DNA from: Acidobacteriota bacterium
Lineage (GTDB): Bacteria > Acidobacteriota > Terriglobia > Terriglobales > Acidobacteriaceae
Direction: 5' to 3'
DNA length: 64,000 bases
Assembly (NCBI GenBank): GCA_013289795.1
Contig: JABCZH010000007.1
Span: 186,001-250,000, forward strand
How positions within the stretch are numbered: position 1 is the first letter of the stretch; each line of letters starts with the position of its first letter. The notes beneath the pieces are model-generated. The model did not search any database and was not told where the DNA came from. It worked only from the letters and a program-made list of their open reading frames with translations. Positions 43,265 to 51,895 of the stretch are shown here, one piece after another. The position numbers were made by a program, and so were the translations under genes.

Positions 43265-44050
43265 ATGGATTCCAGTATGGGTGAAGGCGGAGAACAACTC
43301 GGTCCCTACATCGAATTTAAAGAAGTCTCCAAGTCCTTCGGCAGTAAGCGCATCTTGGACAAGGTCAGCTTCAGCGTCATGCCCGGAGAGACGGTGTGCA
43401 TTCTGGGGCGCAGCGGCGTCGGCAAGTCGGTCTCACTCCATAACATCATGGGGTTTCTGAAACCCGATTCAGGCCGGCTCATCGTCGCCTATCAGGACGT
43501 CACCGATTACACCGACGAGCAGATGGACGAAATCCGCAAGAAGGTCACCATGGTTTTTCAAAATGGAGCCCTCTTCGACTCACTCACCGTCGGCGAAAAC
43601 GTGGCGTTTCCTCTGCGCGAGCACCGTGAACTCAGCGAACAGCAAATCTTTCAGGTCGTCGATGGCTTGCTGGACATGGTGGGGGTCAAGGAAATGAGAG
43701 ACCTGCTGCCTTCCGATCTCTCCACCGGCATGAAGCGATCGGTGGCTATCGCCCGCGCCCTCGCCGCGCGGCCCGACTGCGTGCTCTTCGACGAACCCAC
43801 CACCATGGTTGACCCGCTGATGGCCCAGTTGCTCGGTGACTTGATCAAGAAACTCAAGGCACAATTGCACCTGACCAGCGTGGTGGTCACGCATGACATG
43901 CGCCTCGCCAAGAAGCTGGCGGATCGCATCGTCTTTCTGCACGAGGCTAAAGCGCTATTCTTTGGCACCTACCCCGAAATGGAAAAGTGCGAGGAACCAA
44001 TCGTGCAGGAGTTCCTGGCGCTCGATGAACTGACTCTGGAGCCGGCCTGA
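43265..44050 (+). CDS. ABC transporter ATP-binding protein, MlaF/Ttg2A-like
   Basis: The 261-residue ATPase has Walker A GRSGVGKS, a Q-loop MVFQNGALFDSLTV, signature LSTGMKRSVAIARAL and Walker B VLFDEPTTMVDP. The sequence around FQNGALFDSLTVGENVAFPLRE is typical of MlaF-type ATPases of the phospholipid-retrograde transport system. MlaE, MlaD and MlaB genes are not adjacent, since the next gene is ribE on the other strand, so it appears orphaned here. mobA lies upstream on the same strand with 24 bases between. Confidence 0.88.
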   Translation: MDSSMGEGGEQLGPYIEFKEVSKSFGSKRILDKVSFSVMPGETVCILGRSGVGKSVSLHNIMGFLKPDSGRLIVAYQDVTDYTDEQMDEIRKKVTMVFQNGALFDSLTVGENVAFPLREHRELSEQQIFQVVDGLLDMVGVKEMRDLLPSDLSTGMKRSVAIARALAARPDCVLFDEPTTMVDPLMAQLLGDLIKKLKAQLHLTSVVVTHDMRLAKKLADRIVFLHEAKALFFGTYPEMEKCEEPIVQEFLALDELTLEPA

Positions 44051-44062
44051 GCGAACTGAGCA

Positions 44063-44704
44063 CTAGAAACCCTCTTTTGTCAGCCTCTCCAACGTAATCG
44101 CACCGCCGGTTCTTTCCGCCATCATCTTCTCAACATATTTTGCGATGACATCGACTTCAAGGTTCACCGCATCCCCGGGCACAAGCGTTTTCAGGTTGGT
44201 TGCTGCAACAGTGTGAGGAATAATCGCCGCCATGACCCGCGTGCCCTCAACCTTAGCCACCGTCAGGCTGATGCCTTCGATCGAGAGCGATCCCTTGGAA
44301 ATGACATAGCTGGTCAGCTCCGGCGGAATCTCGATGTGCAGCCAGTAGTCGTCCGCATTCTCGATCCGATCAAGGCCGAGAAACTTGCCCGTGCCGTCCA
44401 CGTGGCCCTGGACAATATGTCCGCCGAATCGCCCATCCGGTCGCACCGGCAACTCGAGGTTCACCAAAGCCCCTGGCTTGATGCGTGAAAATGAAGTCCG
44501 CTTCCAAGTCTCCTCTGCCAGATCGAAACCCACCGACTCCGGCCTGATCTCAACCGCCGTCAGGCACACCCCGCTTACAGCCATGCTGTCGCCCTTGCGG
44601 AGTCCCTTCGCGAGCCGCGCGCACGAAACCGTGAGCCCGCGCGTGCCCTTTCTCTGGGCGACTCGGATAACCCGGCCAACTTCTTCGATGATGCCGGTGA
44701 ACAT
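44063..44704 (-). CDS. ribE: Riboflavin synthase, alpha subunit
   Basis: The enzyme dismutates two molecules of 6,7-dimethyl-8-ribityllumazine into riboflavin. The 213-residue product starts at MFTGIIEEVG, the family hallmark, and has two lumazine-binding barrels with GFDLAEETWKRT and GGHIVQGHVDGTG in each half. The ATG at 44704 is the canonical start, correcting a longer frame to 44728. ribD lies upstream on the same strand, separated by an inverted repeat. Confidence 0.96.
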   Translation of the reverse strand: MFTGIIEEVGRVIRVAQRKGTRGLTVSCARLAKGLRKGDSMAVSGVCLTAVEIRPESVGFDLAEETWKRTSFSRIKPGALVNLELPVRPDGRFGGHIVQGHVDGTGKFLGLDRIENADDYWLHIEIPPELTSYVISKGSLSIEGISLTVAKVEGTRVMAAIIPHTVAATNLKTLVPGDAVNLEVDVIAKYVEKMMAERTGGAITLERLTKEGF

Positions 44705-44717
44705 TGGGACTATCCTA

Positions 44718-44819
44718 GCATTCAGCATTCAGCATTCAGTCAGTCAACGTTGTCCGAGCGGGAATGGAGGGTAGCGGATATCTCGTTGGCTGAATGCTGA
44801 TGGCTGAGTGCTGAATGCT
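44718..44819. repeat. Inverted array of 7-base repeats between ribD and ribE
   Basis: One arm holds GCATTCA three times in a row (44718-44738). The other (44788-44819) holds TGAATGC twice among TGATGGC and TGAGTGC variants. About 19 of 22 positions of the first arm can pair with the reverse complement of the second, so the gap could fold into a long imperfect hairpin. It ends immediately at the ribD stop codon. Confidence 0.8.
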
Positions 44820-45983
44820 TCACTCATAGGGATCCCTCAAATAGCCCTCCACCGCAAAGTCTTCTCCGAAACGGTGCAGCCGTATGGATTTGACCTGCGC
44901 CGCCTGGCCCAGGTGCGGGAACCCCGCGCCTGCTGAAAACGGCACCGCTCCCGTTCCCGCCAGAATCTTGGGAGCATAGTAAAAGAAAATCTTGTCGACA
45001 ATCCCTGAGGACAACGCCGCCCAGTTTACCATCGAGCCGCCTTCGATCATCAGGCTCGCAATCTCACGTTCACCCAAGTGTTTCACCACTGCTGTCAGGT
45101 CAGGATGTCCCTCGACGGAAGGTTGCGGAATCTGCTCTACCCACACTCCGCGCTCCTGAAGCTGCTTTCGTTTCTTCTCTTCCGCGAATGAGCACAGCAC
45201 CAGCAGATCCTCCTGCGCAGTATTCACCAGCCGCGATTCCAGGGGCAGCCGCAAATGCGAGTCGAGGATTACGCGCAATAACGGCCGGCCTCGCGGACGT
45301 CCGCTGCGGTCGGTGAGCAGCGGATCATCCGCAATCACCGTACCCACGCCCACCAGGATGGCGTCATGCTGATGGCGAAGTTCCTGCACGTGCGCGCGCG
45401 CCGCTTCGCCGGTGATGTATCCCCTCGCCGCGGCCCCAGCGCCGAGCGCACTCGGGTTGCGCGATTCGCCCGGTGGTGGCGCAATCTTGCCGTCCAGAGT
45501 CATCGCCGCTTTCAGCGTCACTAGCGGGATATGCCCACGGATGTATCTCGCGAACGCTTCGTTCAGCCCCTTGGCCTCCGCTTCCAAAATGCCGGAGGTG
45601 ACGCTGACGCCGGCAGTCCGCAGCCGTTCAAACCCGCGTCCGCTCACCAGCGGGTTGGGATCCGACATGCTCGCCACTACTCGCGTGATGCCGGCAGTAA
45701 TCACTGCATCGGCGCAGGGCGGCGTGCGTCCCTGATGCGAACAAGGCTCCAGGTTAATGTAGAGCCTCGCGCCCCGGGCACGTTGACCAGCTTGTTCGAT
45801 CGCCAAGATCTCGGCATGCCTAACGCCGGCGTAGGTGTGGCTGCCCCTTCCAACGATGACTCCGTCGGCGTCCACCAGAATTGCGCCCACATTCGGATTG
45901 GGCGAGGTCTGGCCAATGCCCGCCCGCGCGAGGTCCAGCGCTTGGCGGAGGAAGCGTTCGTCAGTTTCGCGAGAAGTGGCCAC
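44820..45983 (-). CDS. ribD: Bifunctional riboflavin deaminase/reductase RibD
   Basis: RibD catalyses the second and third steps of riboflavin synthesis. The 387-residue protein begins with a cytidine-deaminase-like domain: ALDLARAGIGQTSPNPNVGA, VRHAEILAI and LEPCSHQGRTPPCADAV, giving the zinc His and Cys residues and catalytic Glu. The reductase half follows with VTLKAAMTLDGKIA, TGEAARAHVQELRHQHDAIL and EGGSMVNWA. The length is normal. It precedes ribE on the same strand. No FMN riboswitch motif was seen upstream. Confidence 0.96.
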   Translation of the reverse strand: MATSRETDERFLRQALDLARAGIGQTSPNPNVGAILVDADGVIVGRGSHTYAGVRHAEILAIEQAGQRARGARLYINLEPCSHQGRTPPCADAVITAGITRVVASMSDPNPLVSGRGFERLRTAGVSVTSGILEAEAKGLNEAFARYIRGHIPLVTLKAAMTLDGKIAPPPGESRNPSALGAGAAARGYITGEAARAHVQELRHQHDAILVGVGTVIADDPLLTDRSGRPRGRPLLRVILDSHLRLPLESRLVNTAQEDLLVLCSFAEEKKRKQLQERGVWVEQIPQPSVEGHPDLTAVVKHLGEREIASLMIEGGSMVNWAALSSGIVDKIFFYYAPKILAGTGAVPFSAGAGFPHLGQAAQVKSIRLHRFGEDFAVEGYLRDPYE

Positions 45984-45998
45984 GCTAAGACATTATTT

Positions 45999-46017
45999 CA
46001 CCACAGAGACACAGAGG
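45999..46017. repeat. CACCACAGAGACACAGAGG short-period repeat
   Basis: These 19 bases, CACCACAGAGACACAGAGG, contain the ACAGAG unit twice (46004 and 46011). It lies in the 41-base gap between the HNH gene and ribD and matches a type of intergenic repeat that I recall as widespread in acidobacteria and other soil bacteria. It resembles the longer variants at 10418, 17797 and 33199. Confidence 0.65.
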
Positions 46018-46024
46018 GCGGTTG

Positions 46025-46576
46025 TCATGAGTGAGTGCGGATCTTTGACGGCAGTTGCCCGGTCACTCGCTCCTCGATCAAGGCAAAGGTGCAAGCAATA
46101 GTAGACGGATTCACCCGTCCCTCGCCAAAGTGGACCGCTGTTTTCCGCATCTCCTCGCGCAACAGAGCGAGCACACGTTCCGGCATAACTTCAGCAAACC
46201 CGTGCCTTTCGAATGGCTTCCGGCCAAACATCCTCTCAAACTCCTCAATGCCACGGTTAGTCCAGTACATGTCGTAGAGGGGAACACACGTCGCCCTAAG
46301 CCAGATCCACATGAACCTGGGATCCGCTACATTTGGCGCCTCCCTGTGACATCGACCACAGAGGAGCACGAGGTTAGGGGGCTCTTTCGGTCCGCCACGA
46401 GGAGCGGGGACTATATGGCAACGCCTAAGGGTGCAATCGTAACCGCAGCGCCAGCATCGGTTCCTTGCTTCTGCCCAATCGACGCCAAGCCCGCACTCGT
46501 CCTCGCGCCTGGCCCAATAGTGCACGATTTCTTGATGCGAGGGACTCAATTCACCCAGAGACTTCCTTCGTTTCAT
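46025..46576 (-). CDS. HNH endonuclease-domain protein
   Basis: The 183-residue protein contains an HNH motif with zinc Cys pairs: RCWRCGYDCTLRRCHIVPAP with CWRC and the first His, then PPNLVLLCGRCHREAP with Asn, CGRC and the final His. The C-terminal 90 residues have no recognised domain. Such stand-alone HNH nucleases are found in mobile elements, restriction and other DNA processes; no methyltransferase or phage genes adjoin. The ATG at 46576 is used; a GTG at 46633 would add 19 residues with no clear ribosome binding site. It sits between ftsY and ribD. Confidence 0.85.
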   Translation of the reverse strand: MKRRKSLGELSPSHQEIVHYWARREDECGLGVDWAEARNRCWRCGYDCTLRRCHIVPAPRGGPKEPPNLVLLCGRCHREAPNVADPRFMWIWLRATCVPLYDMYWTNRGIEEFERMFGRKPFERHGFAEVMPERVLALLREEMRKTAVHFGEGRVNPSTIACTFALIEERVTGQLPSKIRTHS

Positions 46577-46657
46577 TGTCTTGCGGCCCGACCGGGAAGA
46601 CTCGTTGCATTCTGCCTGACGACCATTTTTCACAGGACCGCTCCGATGTTGAGGAGC

Positions 46658-47614
46658 CTAAGCAAACAGCGAATCCACAAAATCCTTCGAGTCAAACGGC
46701 AGCAAATCCCCGGCTTTTTCCCCCACGCCAACATAGCGCACTGGCAAGCCCAGTTCCCGGCAAATCGCCACCACCACTCCGCCCTTCGCCGTGCCATCCA
46801 GCTTGGTGAGCACAATTCCTGTGACGCCAGCCGAGTCGGTAAATTGCCGCGCCTGCTGTAGGCCATTCTGTCCCGTGGTCGCGTCCATCACCAGCAGCGT
46901 CTCGTGTGGCGCTCCCGGAATAATCCGCTGCGCCGTCCGCCGCATCTTCTCCAGTTCCGCCATCAGGTTCGACTTGTTGTGCAGCCTCCCAGCCGTATCT
47001 ACGATCACAAAATCCGTGTGCCGTGCCGTCGCCACCTGCAACGCGTCATATAGCACCGCCGCAGGATCACCCCCGGCTTTGGTCCGAATCACTTCCGTCC
47101 CCGTACGCTCACCCCAGATTTCCAGTTGCTCGATGGCCGCCGCCCGAAAGGTATCGGCAGCGCACATCAGAACAGTTTTTCCCTGCGAACGAAAAACCTG
47201 CGCCAGCTTGCCGATGGTCGTGGTCTTGCCCGTGCCATTCACACCCACGACCAGGATCACTTCCGGCGTACCATCGACCTTTTCCACCGGCCGCGTGTTC
47301 GCCGTATTCAGAATGGCCAGCAGCTCTTCCTTCAGCAACCGCTTTAGCTCATCCACATTCTTGATCTGCTTGCGGTCTGCCTTTTCCCGCAACTTGCCGA
47401 GCACCTCGCGCGTGGTGGGGCTCCCCAGATCGGCGCTGATCAGCGTAGCTTCCAGTTCGTCCAGCGTATGGCGATCAATTTCCTTGCTGAACGCAACCGC
47501 CTCCTCGATGCGTTCGCTGAGGCTCTCGCGCGTGCGCGTGACTGCCTCTTTCATCCGCTCCAGGAAGCTGGGTTTCTGCTGTTCATCGAGACTGCCAAAA
47601 AGGGTTTGAATCAT
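46658..47614 (-). CDS. ftsY: Signal recognition particle receptor FtsY
   Basis: FtsY docks ribosome-SRP complexes at the membrane. The 318-residue protein has the N domain and the GTPase G domain: VVGVNGTGKTTTIGKL (G1), CAADTFRAAAIEQL, DTAGRLHNKSNLM (G3), TKLDGTAKGGV (G4) and GVGEKAGDLLPFD. It lacks the long acidic A domain of E. coli FtsY, which is common outside proteobacteria. The partner RNA, ffs, lies about 13 kb away in this window. Confidence 0.97.
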   Translation of the reverse strand: MIQTLFGSLDEQQKPSFLERMKEAVTRTRESLSERIEEAVAFSKEIDRHTLDELEATLISADLGSPTTREVLGKLREKADRKQIKNVDELKRLLKEELLAILNTANTRPVEKVDGTPEVILVVGVNGTGKTTTIGKLAQVFRSQGKTVLMCAADTFRAAAIEQLEIWGERTGTEVIRTKAGGDPAAVLYDALQVATARHTDFVIVDTAGRLHNKSNLMAELEKMRRTAQRIIPGAPHETLLVMDATTGQNGLQQARQFTDSAGVTGIVLTKLDGTAKGGVVVAICRELGLPVRYVGVGEKAGDLLPFDSKDFVDSLFA

Positions 47615-47692
47615 GGATTGATGGGCCGTGAAAGGCGCAAGCCTTCATTATAGCGAGACTTTGAATCCAGGCTGGGATGCGACAGGGACGTT

Positions 47693-49540
47693 CTATACCC
47701 GGCTGGCTTGCACTACGCTTGCCGGATCGGACGGAATCTCGGATTCGACCGGACCTGACGCCGCGGGGGTCGCCACAGCGGCAGCGGTTGCCGCGGCCGC
47801 CATGGGCGTCGGACGCTGCACATGAATCTCGCCCCGTTCGTAAATCGCCGTCAGCGCCGCCACCGCCGTCGGGTCCAGTCGCTTGCCCGAAAGCGAATGA
47901 ATGATTCGCAGCGCCTCTTCAGGGGTGTGCGCGTGCTGGTAAGGACGATTGGTGGTCAACGCATCAAAAGTGTCGGCCACAGCGATGATTCGCGGCAGCA
48001 AGGGAATGTCGTCGCCCTTCAACCCGTGCGGATAGCCGCGCCCGTCGAGCGATTCATGGTGCAGTTCGATGCCCGGAATCATGTCTTTCAATTGCGCCAC
48101 CGGCCTCAGGATGTTCGCCCCCTTGGTGGTGTGCGTCTTCATGATGTCGAATTCTTCCGGAGTAAGCGCTCCCGGCTTCTTCAGAATGCGATCTTCGATG
48201 CCAATCTTGCCCACATCATGCAGTTGCGCGGAAATCCGCACCGTCTCGATGTAGTCCTCGTAAATCCCCATCTCCCGCGCGATCAGCACCGAGTAGCGCG
48301 TCACGCGGTCAGAGTGGCCGCGCGTGTAAGGGTCCTTTTCGTCGACCGCGCCCGCCAGCATCTGGATGGAGCCCATGAACAGTTCGCGGTTCTCCGTGGC
48401 TGCGCGCTTCAGGTCGTGCACAAAATGCTCCAACTCCTGGGACATTATGTTAAACGTGTGTGCCAGTTCGCCGATTTCGGTGCGGCTCTTCAGATTGACC
48501 CGCTGCGAGAAATCTCCACGAGCAATCGCGCGGCTGGAAAGAGTCAGCACTTCGAGCGGACTGGTGATGCGCCGGGCGGCAAACACGCTGATGGCGATGC
48601 TCAGAGCAATTGCCATGATTGCCAAAATGCGTCCCGTGCGCTGCATTTCGTAAACGCCGCGATAAGCTTCGGACCGCGGTTTCTGCACCACCACAGCCCA
48701 ATCGAGGTTGGTCACCGGACTGCACGTGCCCAACATGGCAATCGTGGTTTTGCCGCGGGTGATGTTGAATTCGCGGGTCGCGGCCACCATCTGGGCCTTG
48801 CTGCCCAGTTCAACAAAGCTGCGCACGATCTCCAAGTCCCTCATGTCTTGGCCGGTGGCGTATTCGGGCCCGGCGCCTGCGACCAGGCGTCCCTCGCTGT
48901 CCACGACATATGGAATAAGCCCGCCCCGGCTGACTTCCTGCAGACGTCGGATCAGAAATTGCAGATCTACGACCGAGCCAATCATCCCCACGAAACGCCC
49001 ACCCACCATGACTGGCGCGCTAACCAGCACCACCGTCCGCGACGACTTCCCATTTCCCACCGCCAGTGCCTGGCCGTTATAGATTCTGCCTTCGCGGGCG
49101 GCTGCGTAGCCACGTTCCAGCTCCCGCTGCAAGAATGCGTCGGCCGCGATCCGGCCCGCCGAAATCCCCTTGCCCTCAGAATTCAGCAACGTGGCGTAAG
49201 CCAGATCGTCAGAGGACGAGACGAAATTCTCCAGCAGCGCCCGCAACTCGGGGGCTTCCACATGCTCCGCGGTGAAATCTCCGCCGCTGGCCACCTGCAG
49301 CGCCGACGACAGATTCGCCAGCATCATGCGCAGCGATTCCTGATGCTGCGAAATGTCATCTGCCAGGGATCGTGTCACCGCGTTCTGCAGCAGCCGCTCG
49401 TTGGTGATCAGCCGGTCGCGGTTAATTGACTCTACCTGCGCCGAGTAGAAATACATCGGCACCACGCTGACCAGGACAAGGACACCTAGGATGACGTACA
49501 GAATGGGCAGGCGCGATGGTGTAGGCAGCTTTAGCGACAA
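47693..49540 (-). CDS. HD-GYP cyclic-di-GMP phosphodiesterase with periplasmic sensor and HAMP
   Basis: The 615-residue protein starts with a membrane helix, a dCache-like periplasmic sensor to about residue 300, a second helix, a HAMP domain (ARRITSPLEVLTLSSRAIARGDF), a coiled coil and an HD-GYP domain: HSDRVTRYSVLIA, AQLHDVGKIGIEDRILKKPG and HHESLDGRGYPHGL. HD-GYP enzymes hydrolyse cyclic di-GMP. A Pro/Ala-rich tail of about 50 residues follows. The PilZ protein in this window is a possible effector of the same signal. Confidence 0.95.
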   Translation of the reverse strand: MSLKLPTPSRLPILYVILGVLVLVSVVPMYFYSAQVESINRDRLITNERLLQNAVTRSLADDISQHQESLRMMLANLSSALQVASGGDFTAEHVEAPELRALLENFVSSSDDLAYATLLNSEGKGISAGRIAADAFLQRELERGYAAAREGRIYNGQALAVGNGKSSRTVVLVSAPVMVGGRFVGMIGSVVDLQFLIRRLQEVSRGGLIPYVVDSEGRLVAGAGPEYATGQDMRDLEIVRSFVELGSKAQMVAATREFNITRGKTTIAMLGTCSPVTNLDWAVVVQKPRSEAYRGVYEMQRTGRILAIMAIALSIAISVFAARRITSPLEVLTLSSRAIARGDFSQRVNLKSRTEIGELAHTFNIMSQELEHFVHDLKRAATENRELFMGSIQMLAGAVDEKDPYTRGHSDRVTRYSVLIAREMGIYEDYIETVRISAQLHDVGKIGIEDRILKKPGALTPEEFDIMKTHTTKGANILRPVAQLKDMIPGIELHHESLDGRGYPHGLKGDDIPLLPRIIAVADTFDALTTNRPYQHAHTPEEALRIIHSLSGKRLDPTAVAALTAIYERGEIHVQRPTPMAAAATAAAVATPAASGPVESEIPSDPASVVQASRV

Positions 49541-49679
49541 AGTGACCCTACGCGCCGTGCGGGGCGCACGGCAAATGTCTTGGGGGTTCTTCTACAAGTT
49601 TACTTGGGAAGACGCGAGGCTCACCGTTACGAAAGTACCGTCGGACGGCATGTATTTCCGGCGAATTGGCATGAAAAAA

Positions 49680-50696
49680 CTACGCGGTTTCCCGCTTTCC
49701 ACTTCTCGTCATCAGTTCGTGGATGGCCTCTCGCGGTGACTTTCCGCGATTCAGGATTGCGTCCATCTGAGCGGTGATGGGCATCTCTACTTTATGAACA
49801 TGCGCCAGTTCGACCGCAGCGTGGGTGGTGAAAACCCCCTCTGCCACCATGCCGTGCATGCCCGCAATAATGTCGGGCAATTTACCGCCCCGGCCGAGTT
49901 CCACGCCGAGGCTGCGATTGCGTGACAGCCCTCCCGTGCAGGTCAGCACCAGGTCGCCAAGTCCAGCCAGTCCTGCCATGGTTTCTGGATGCCCACCACA
50001 GGCCACTACCAGGCGAGTCATTTCCGCTAGTCCGCGGGTGATGAGCGCCGCAATCGAGTTGTGTCCGAGTCCCAACCCGTCGCAAACCCCCGCCGCGATC
50101 GCGATGGTGTTCTTCAACGCGCCTCCGAGTTCCACGCCGATCACGTCATCGTTGGTGTAAACCCGGAACTGCGGATCGCTGAACTCGCGTTGCACGGTTT
50201 CCGCCAGCCCATCGTCAAGTGAAGCGATGGTGACAGCCGTCGGATCTCCCCGCGCCACCTCCTTGGCAAACGACGGCCCACTTAGCGCCCCCACACGCGG
50301 GGCAGATCCCTGCGCCGACTTGATCACCTGTGCGATCACTTCCGACATGCGCAGATGAGTTTCATTCTCCAGACCCTTCGTGGCGCTGACAATCAGCATC
50401 TCCGGCGTCAAGTAAACCCACATCTCCTCAAATACTCTCCGGCAATGATGCGACGGCATCACGCTGACCACAATCTGCGCCCCGCGCACCGCTTCCTGAT
50501 AATGGCCGGTGGCAGTTACGGAGTCCGGCAGTATGTGCCCCGGCAGAAAAAGATCATTGCTGTGACGCTGATTGATGGATTCGCGAACTTCTGTCTCATG
50601 GGCCCACAGCCGAATGCGGTGTGTTCCCTTGCGTCCCAGGGCAATGGCCAGTCCCGTGCCCCATGCTCCGGCGCCAATGATCGTGATTTCGCTCAT
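49680..50696 (-). CDS. gpsA: Glycerol-3-phosphate dehydrogenase (NAD(P)+)
   Basis: GpsA makes sn-glycerol-3-phosphate for phospholipid synthesis. The 338-residue protein has the Rossmann motif IIGAGAWGTGLAIAL, the catalytic VELGGALKNTIAIAAG with Lys and GLAGLGDLVLTC. The ATG at 50696 overlaps the plsY stop by four bases in an ATGA; a longer frame to 50708 adds only four residues. Pairing with plsY makes a glycerophospholipid operon. Confidence 0.97.
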   Translation of the reverse strand: MSEITIIGAGAWGTGLAIALGRKGTHRIRLWAHETEVRESINQRHSNDLFLPGHILPDSVTATGHYQEAVRGAQIVVSVMPSHHCRRVFEEMWVYLTPEMLIVSATKGLENETHLRMSEVIAQVIKSAQGSAPRVGALSGPSFAKEVARGDPTAVTIASLDDGLAETVQREFSDPQFRVYTNDDVIGVELGGALKNTIAIAAGVCDGLGLGHNSIAALITRGLAEMTRLVVACGGHPETMAGLAGLGDLVLTCTGGLSRNRSLGVELGRGGKLPDIIAGMHGMVAEGVFTTHAAVELAHVHKVEMPITAQMDAILNRGKSPREAIHELMTRSGKRETA

Positions 50697-51295
50697 CCCC
50701 TCCTCCACTGGAAGCGGGGCTCAGTGTGAGCGAGCAGGCGACGAATATTCTCGTGATGCTTGCCGATGATCAACAGGGAAGACGCCGTAGCGAAGCCCGC
50801 CAGAGGCACGCGTTGAGCGGGTTCCAAAAGCCAGACAAGAAGCGGGAACAAGCCAACCGTGAGGATCGAAGCCAGCGACACATAACGGAAAATCAGAAAT
50901 ATAGCGATAAAGATACCAACTATCATCAGAATGGTTTTGGGAACCAGCAGCGCAAAACTTCCGAGCCCGGTCGCTACGCCCTTGCCGCCGCGAAAGCCCA
51001 GCCATAGCGGAAACATGTGGCCAACGATGGCCAGGATCGCCGCAGTGCCCAGCAGGAAGGGCCGGCCGGGAAATAACATGCGCGTGATCACAACTGCGGC
51101 CAGTCCTTTCAGTCCGTCGAGCAGCAGTGTCAGCAAACCGAGAACCGGAGAAGTGCGGGAAACGTTGGTGGCTCCAATGTTACCGCTGCCCGTCTGCCGG
51201 ACGTCCTGCCCGCGGAAGATGCGCATCAGCAGGTATCCGAAGGGAATGGTTCCCAGCAGGTAACTGATGCCGGCAGTGATCAGCAGTGATTTCAT
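50693..51295 (-). CDS. plsY: Glycerol-3-phosphate acyltransferase PlsY
   Basis: PlsY acylates glycerol-3-phosphate from acyl-phosphate. The 200-residue integral membrane protein has about five helices and the conserved GSGNIGATNV and GFRGGKGVATGLG motifs, with IFRGQDVR before the first. It overlaps gpsA by four bases, so its product can use the substrate that gpsA makes. The length agrees with the family. Confidence 0.96.
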   Translation of the reverse strand: MKSLLITAGISYLLGTIPFGYLLMRIFRGQDVRQTGSGNIGATNVSRTSPVLGLLTLLLDGLKGLAAVVITRMLFPGRPFLLGTAAILAIVGHMFPLWLGFRGGKGVATGLGSFALLVPKTILMIVGIFIAIFLIFRYVSLASILTVGLFPLLVWLLEPAQRVPLAGFATASSLLIIGKHHENIRRLLAHTEPRFQWRRG

Positions 51296-51303
51296 ATGCG
51301 AAA

Positions 51304-51894
51304 CTAGCTCAGTCCGAACCGCTGAATCTTTGTGTACCGCGCGCCGCCGCGCTGCAGCTGACTCTGATAGAGAAAAAACTCGCGGGCCGTCATGGTACCA
51401 AACTCAGGCGGCGCCATCGCCGCCAATTTTTCCTGCAGCTTCTGAAAGCCCCGGTTCGGGAGATCCTCTTTCTGCCTCGCAGGCGCGCCCGATCGTTCGC
51501 GGCCGCCGCGCGCCAACGTCAAATGCGGACTGTAAGCATGATCTTCCTTCGGAATTCCCAAAGCCGATACTGCTTGGTCAACGGCCATTGCCAGTTTGGC
51601 CAGTTGCGATCCGGCTTCGATCCCCACCCAGAACACCCGAGCCGATTTCGCAGTGGGGAAGAATCCGAACCCGCGAAAGCTGATCTCAAACGACTCTCCC
51701 TTTAACGGTGACAGCGCCCGTTTGATCTCCTCCACCGACTCCTCCTGCTGCTCACCGATAAACTTCAGGGTCACATGCATCGATTCGGGACGCACCCACC
51801 GCGCCTCCGAAGCGAACCCCGACACCCCCTCCACGAACCGCTGCATGCGCTCGCGGATGCCGTCGTCGATGTCGAGAGCAATGAAGACCCGCAT
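51304..51894 (-). CDS. thpR: RNA 2',3'-cyclic phosphodiesterase (LigT/ThpR)
   Basis: This 2H-family enzyme opens 2',3'-cyclic phosphates on RNA ends. The 196-residue protein starts MRVFIALDI and has the two His-x-Thr motifs, HVTLKF near residue 42 and HLTLAR in the second half, in the usual order. The ATG at 51894 is the canonical start; the upstream part of a longer frame contains the repeat of the gap before cinA. It lies eight bases downstream of the plsY start, on the same strand. Confidence 0.93.
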   Translation of the reverse strand: MRVFIALDIDDGIRERMQRFVEGVSGFASEARWVRPESMHVTLKFIGEQQEESVEEIKRALSPLKGESFEISFRGFGFFPTAKSARVFWVGIEAGSQLAKLAMAVDQAVSALGIPKEDHAYSPHLTLARGGRERSGAPARQKEDLPNRGFQKLQEKLAAMAPPEFGTMTAREFFLYQSQLQRGGARYTKIQRFGLS

Positions 51895-51895
51895 G

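Noticed and set aside
44718-44819. CRISPR array
   Set aside because: The units are only 7 bases, contiguous and degenerate, without 25-35 base repeats and unique spacers, and no cas genes are in the window.
47822-49429. A 535-codon open frame on the plus strand
   Set aside because: It lies entirely antisense to the HD-GYP gene. Its composition (Arg/His-rich, no domain) is typical of the opposite strand of a GC-rich gene.
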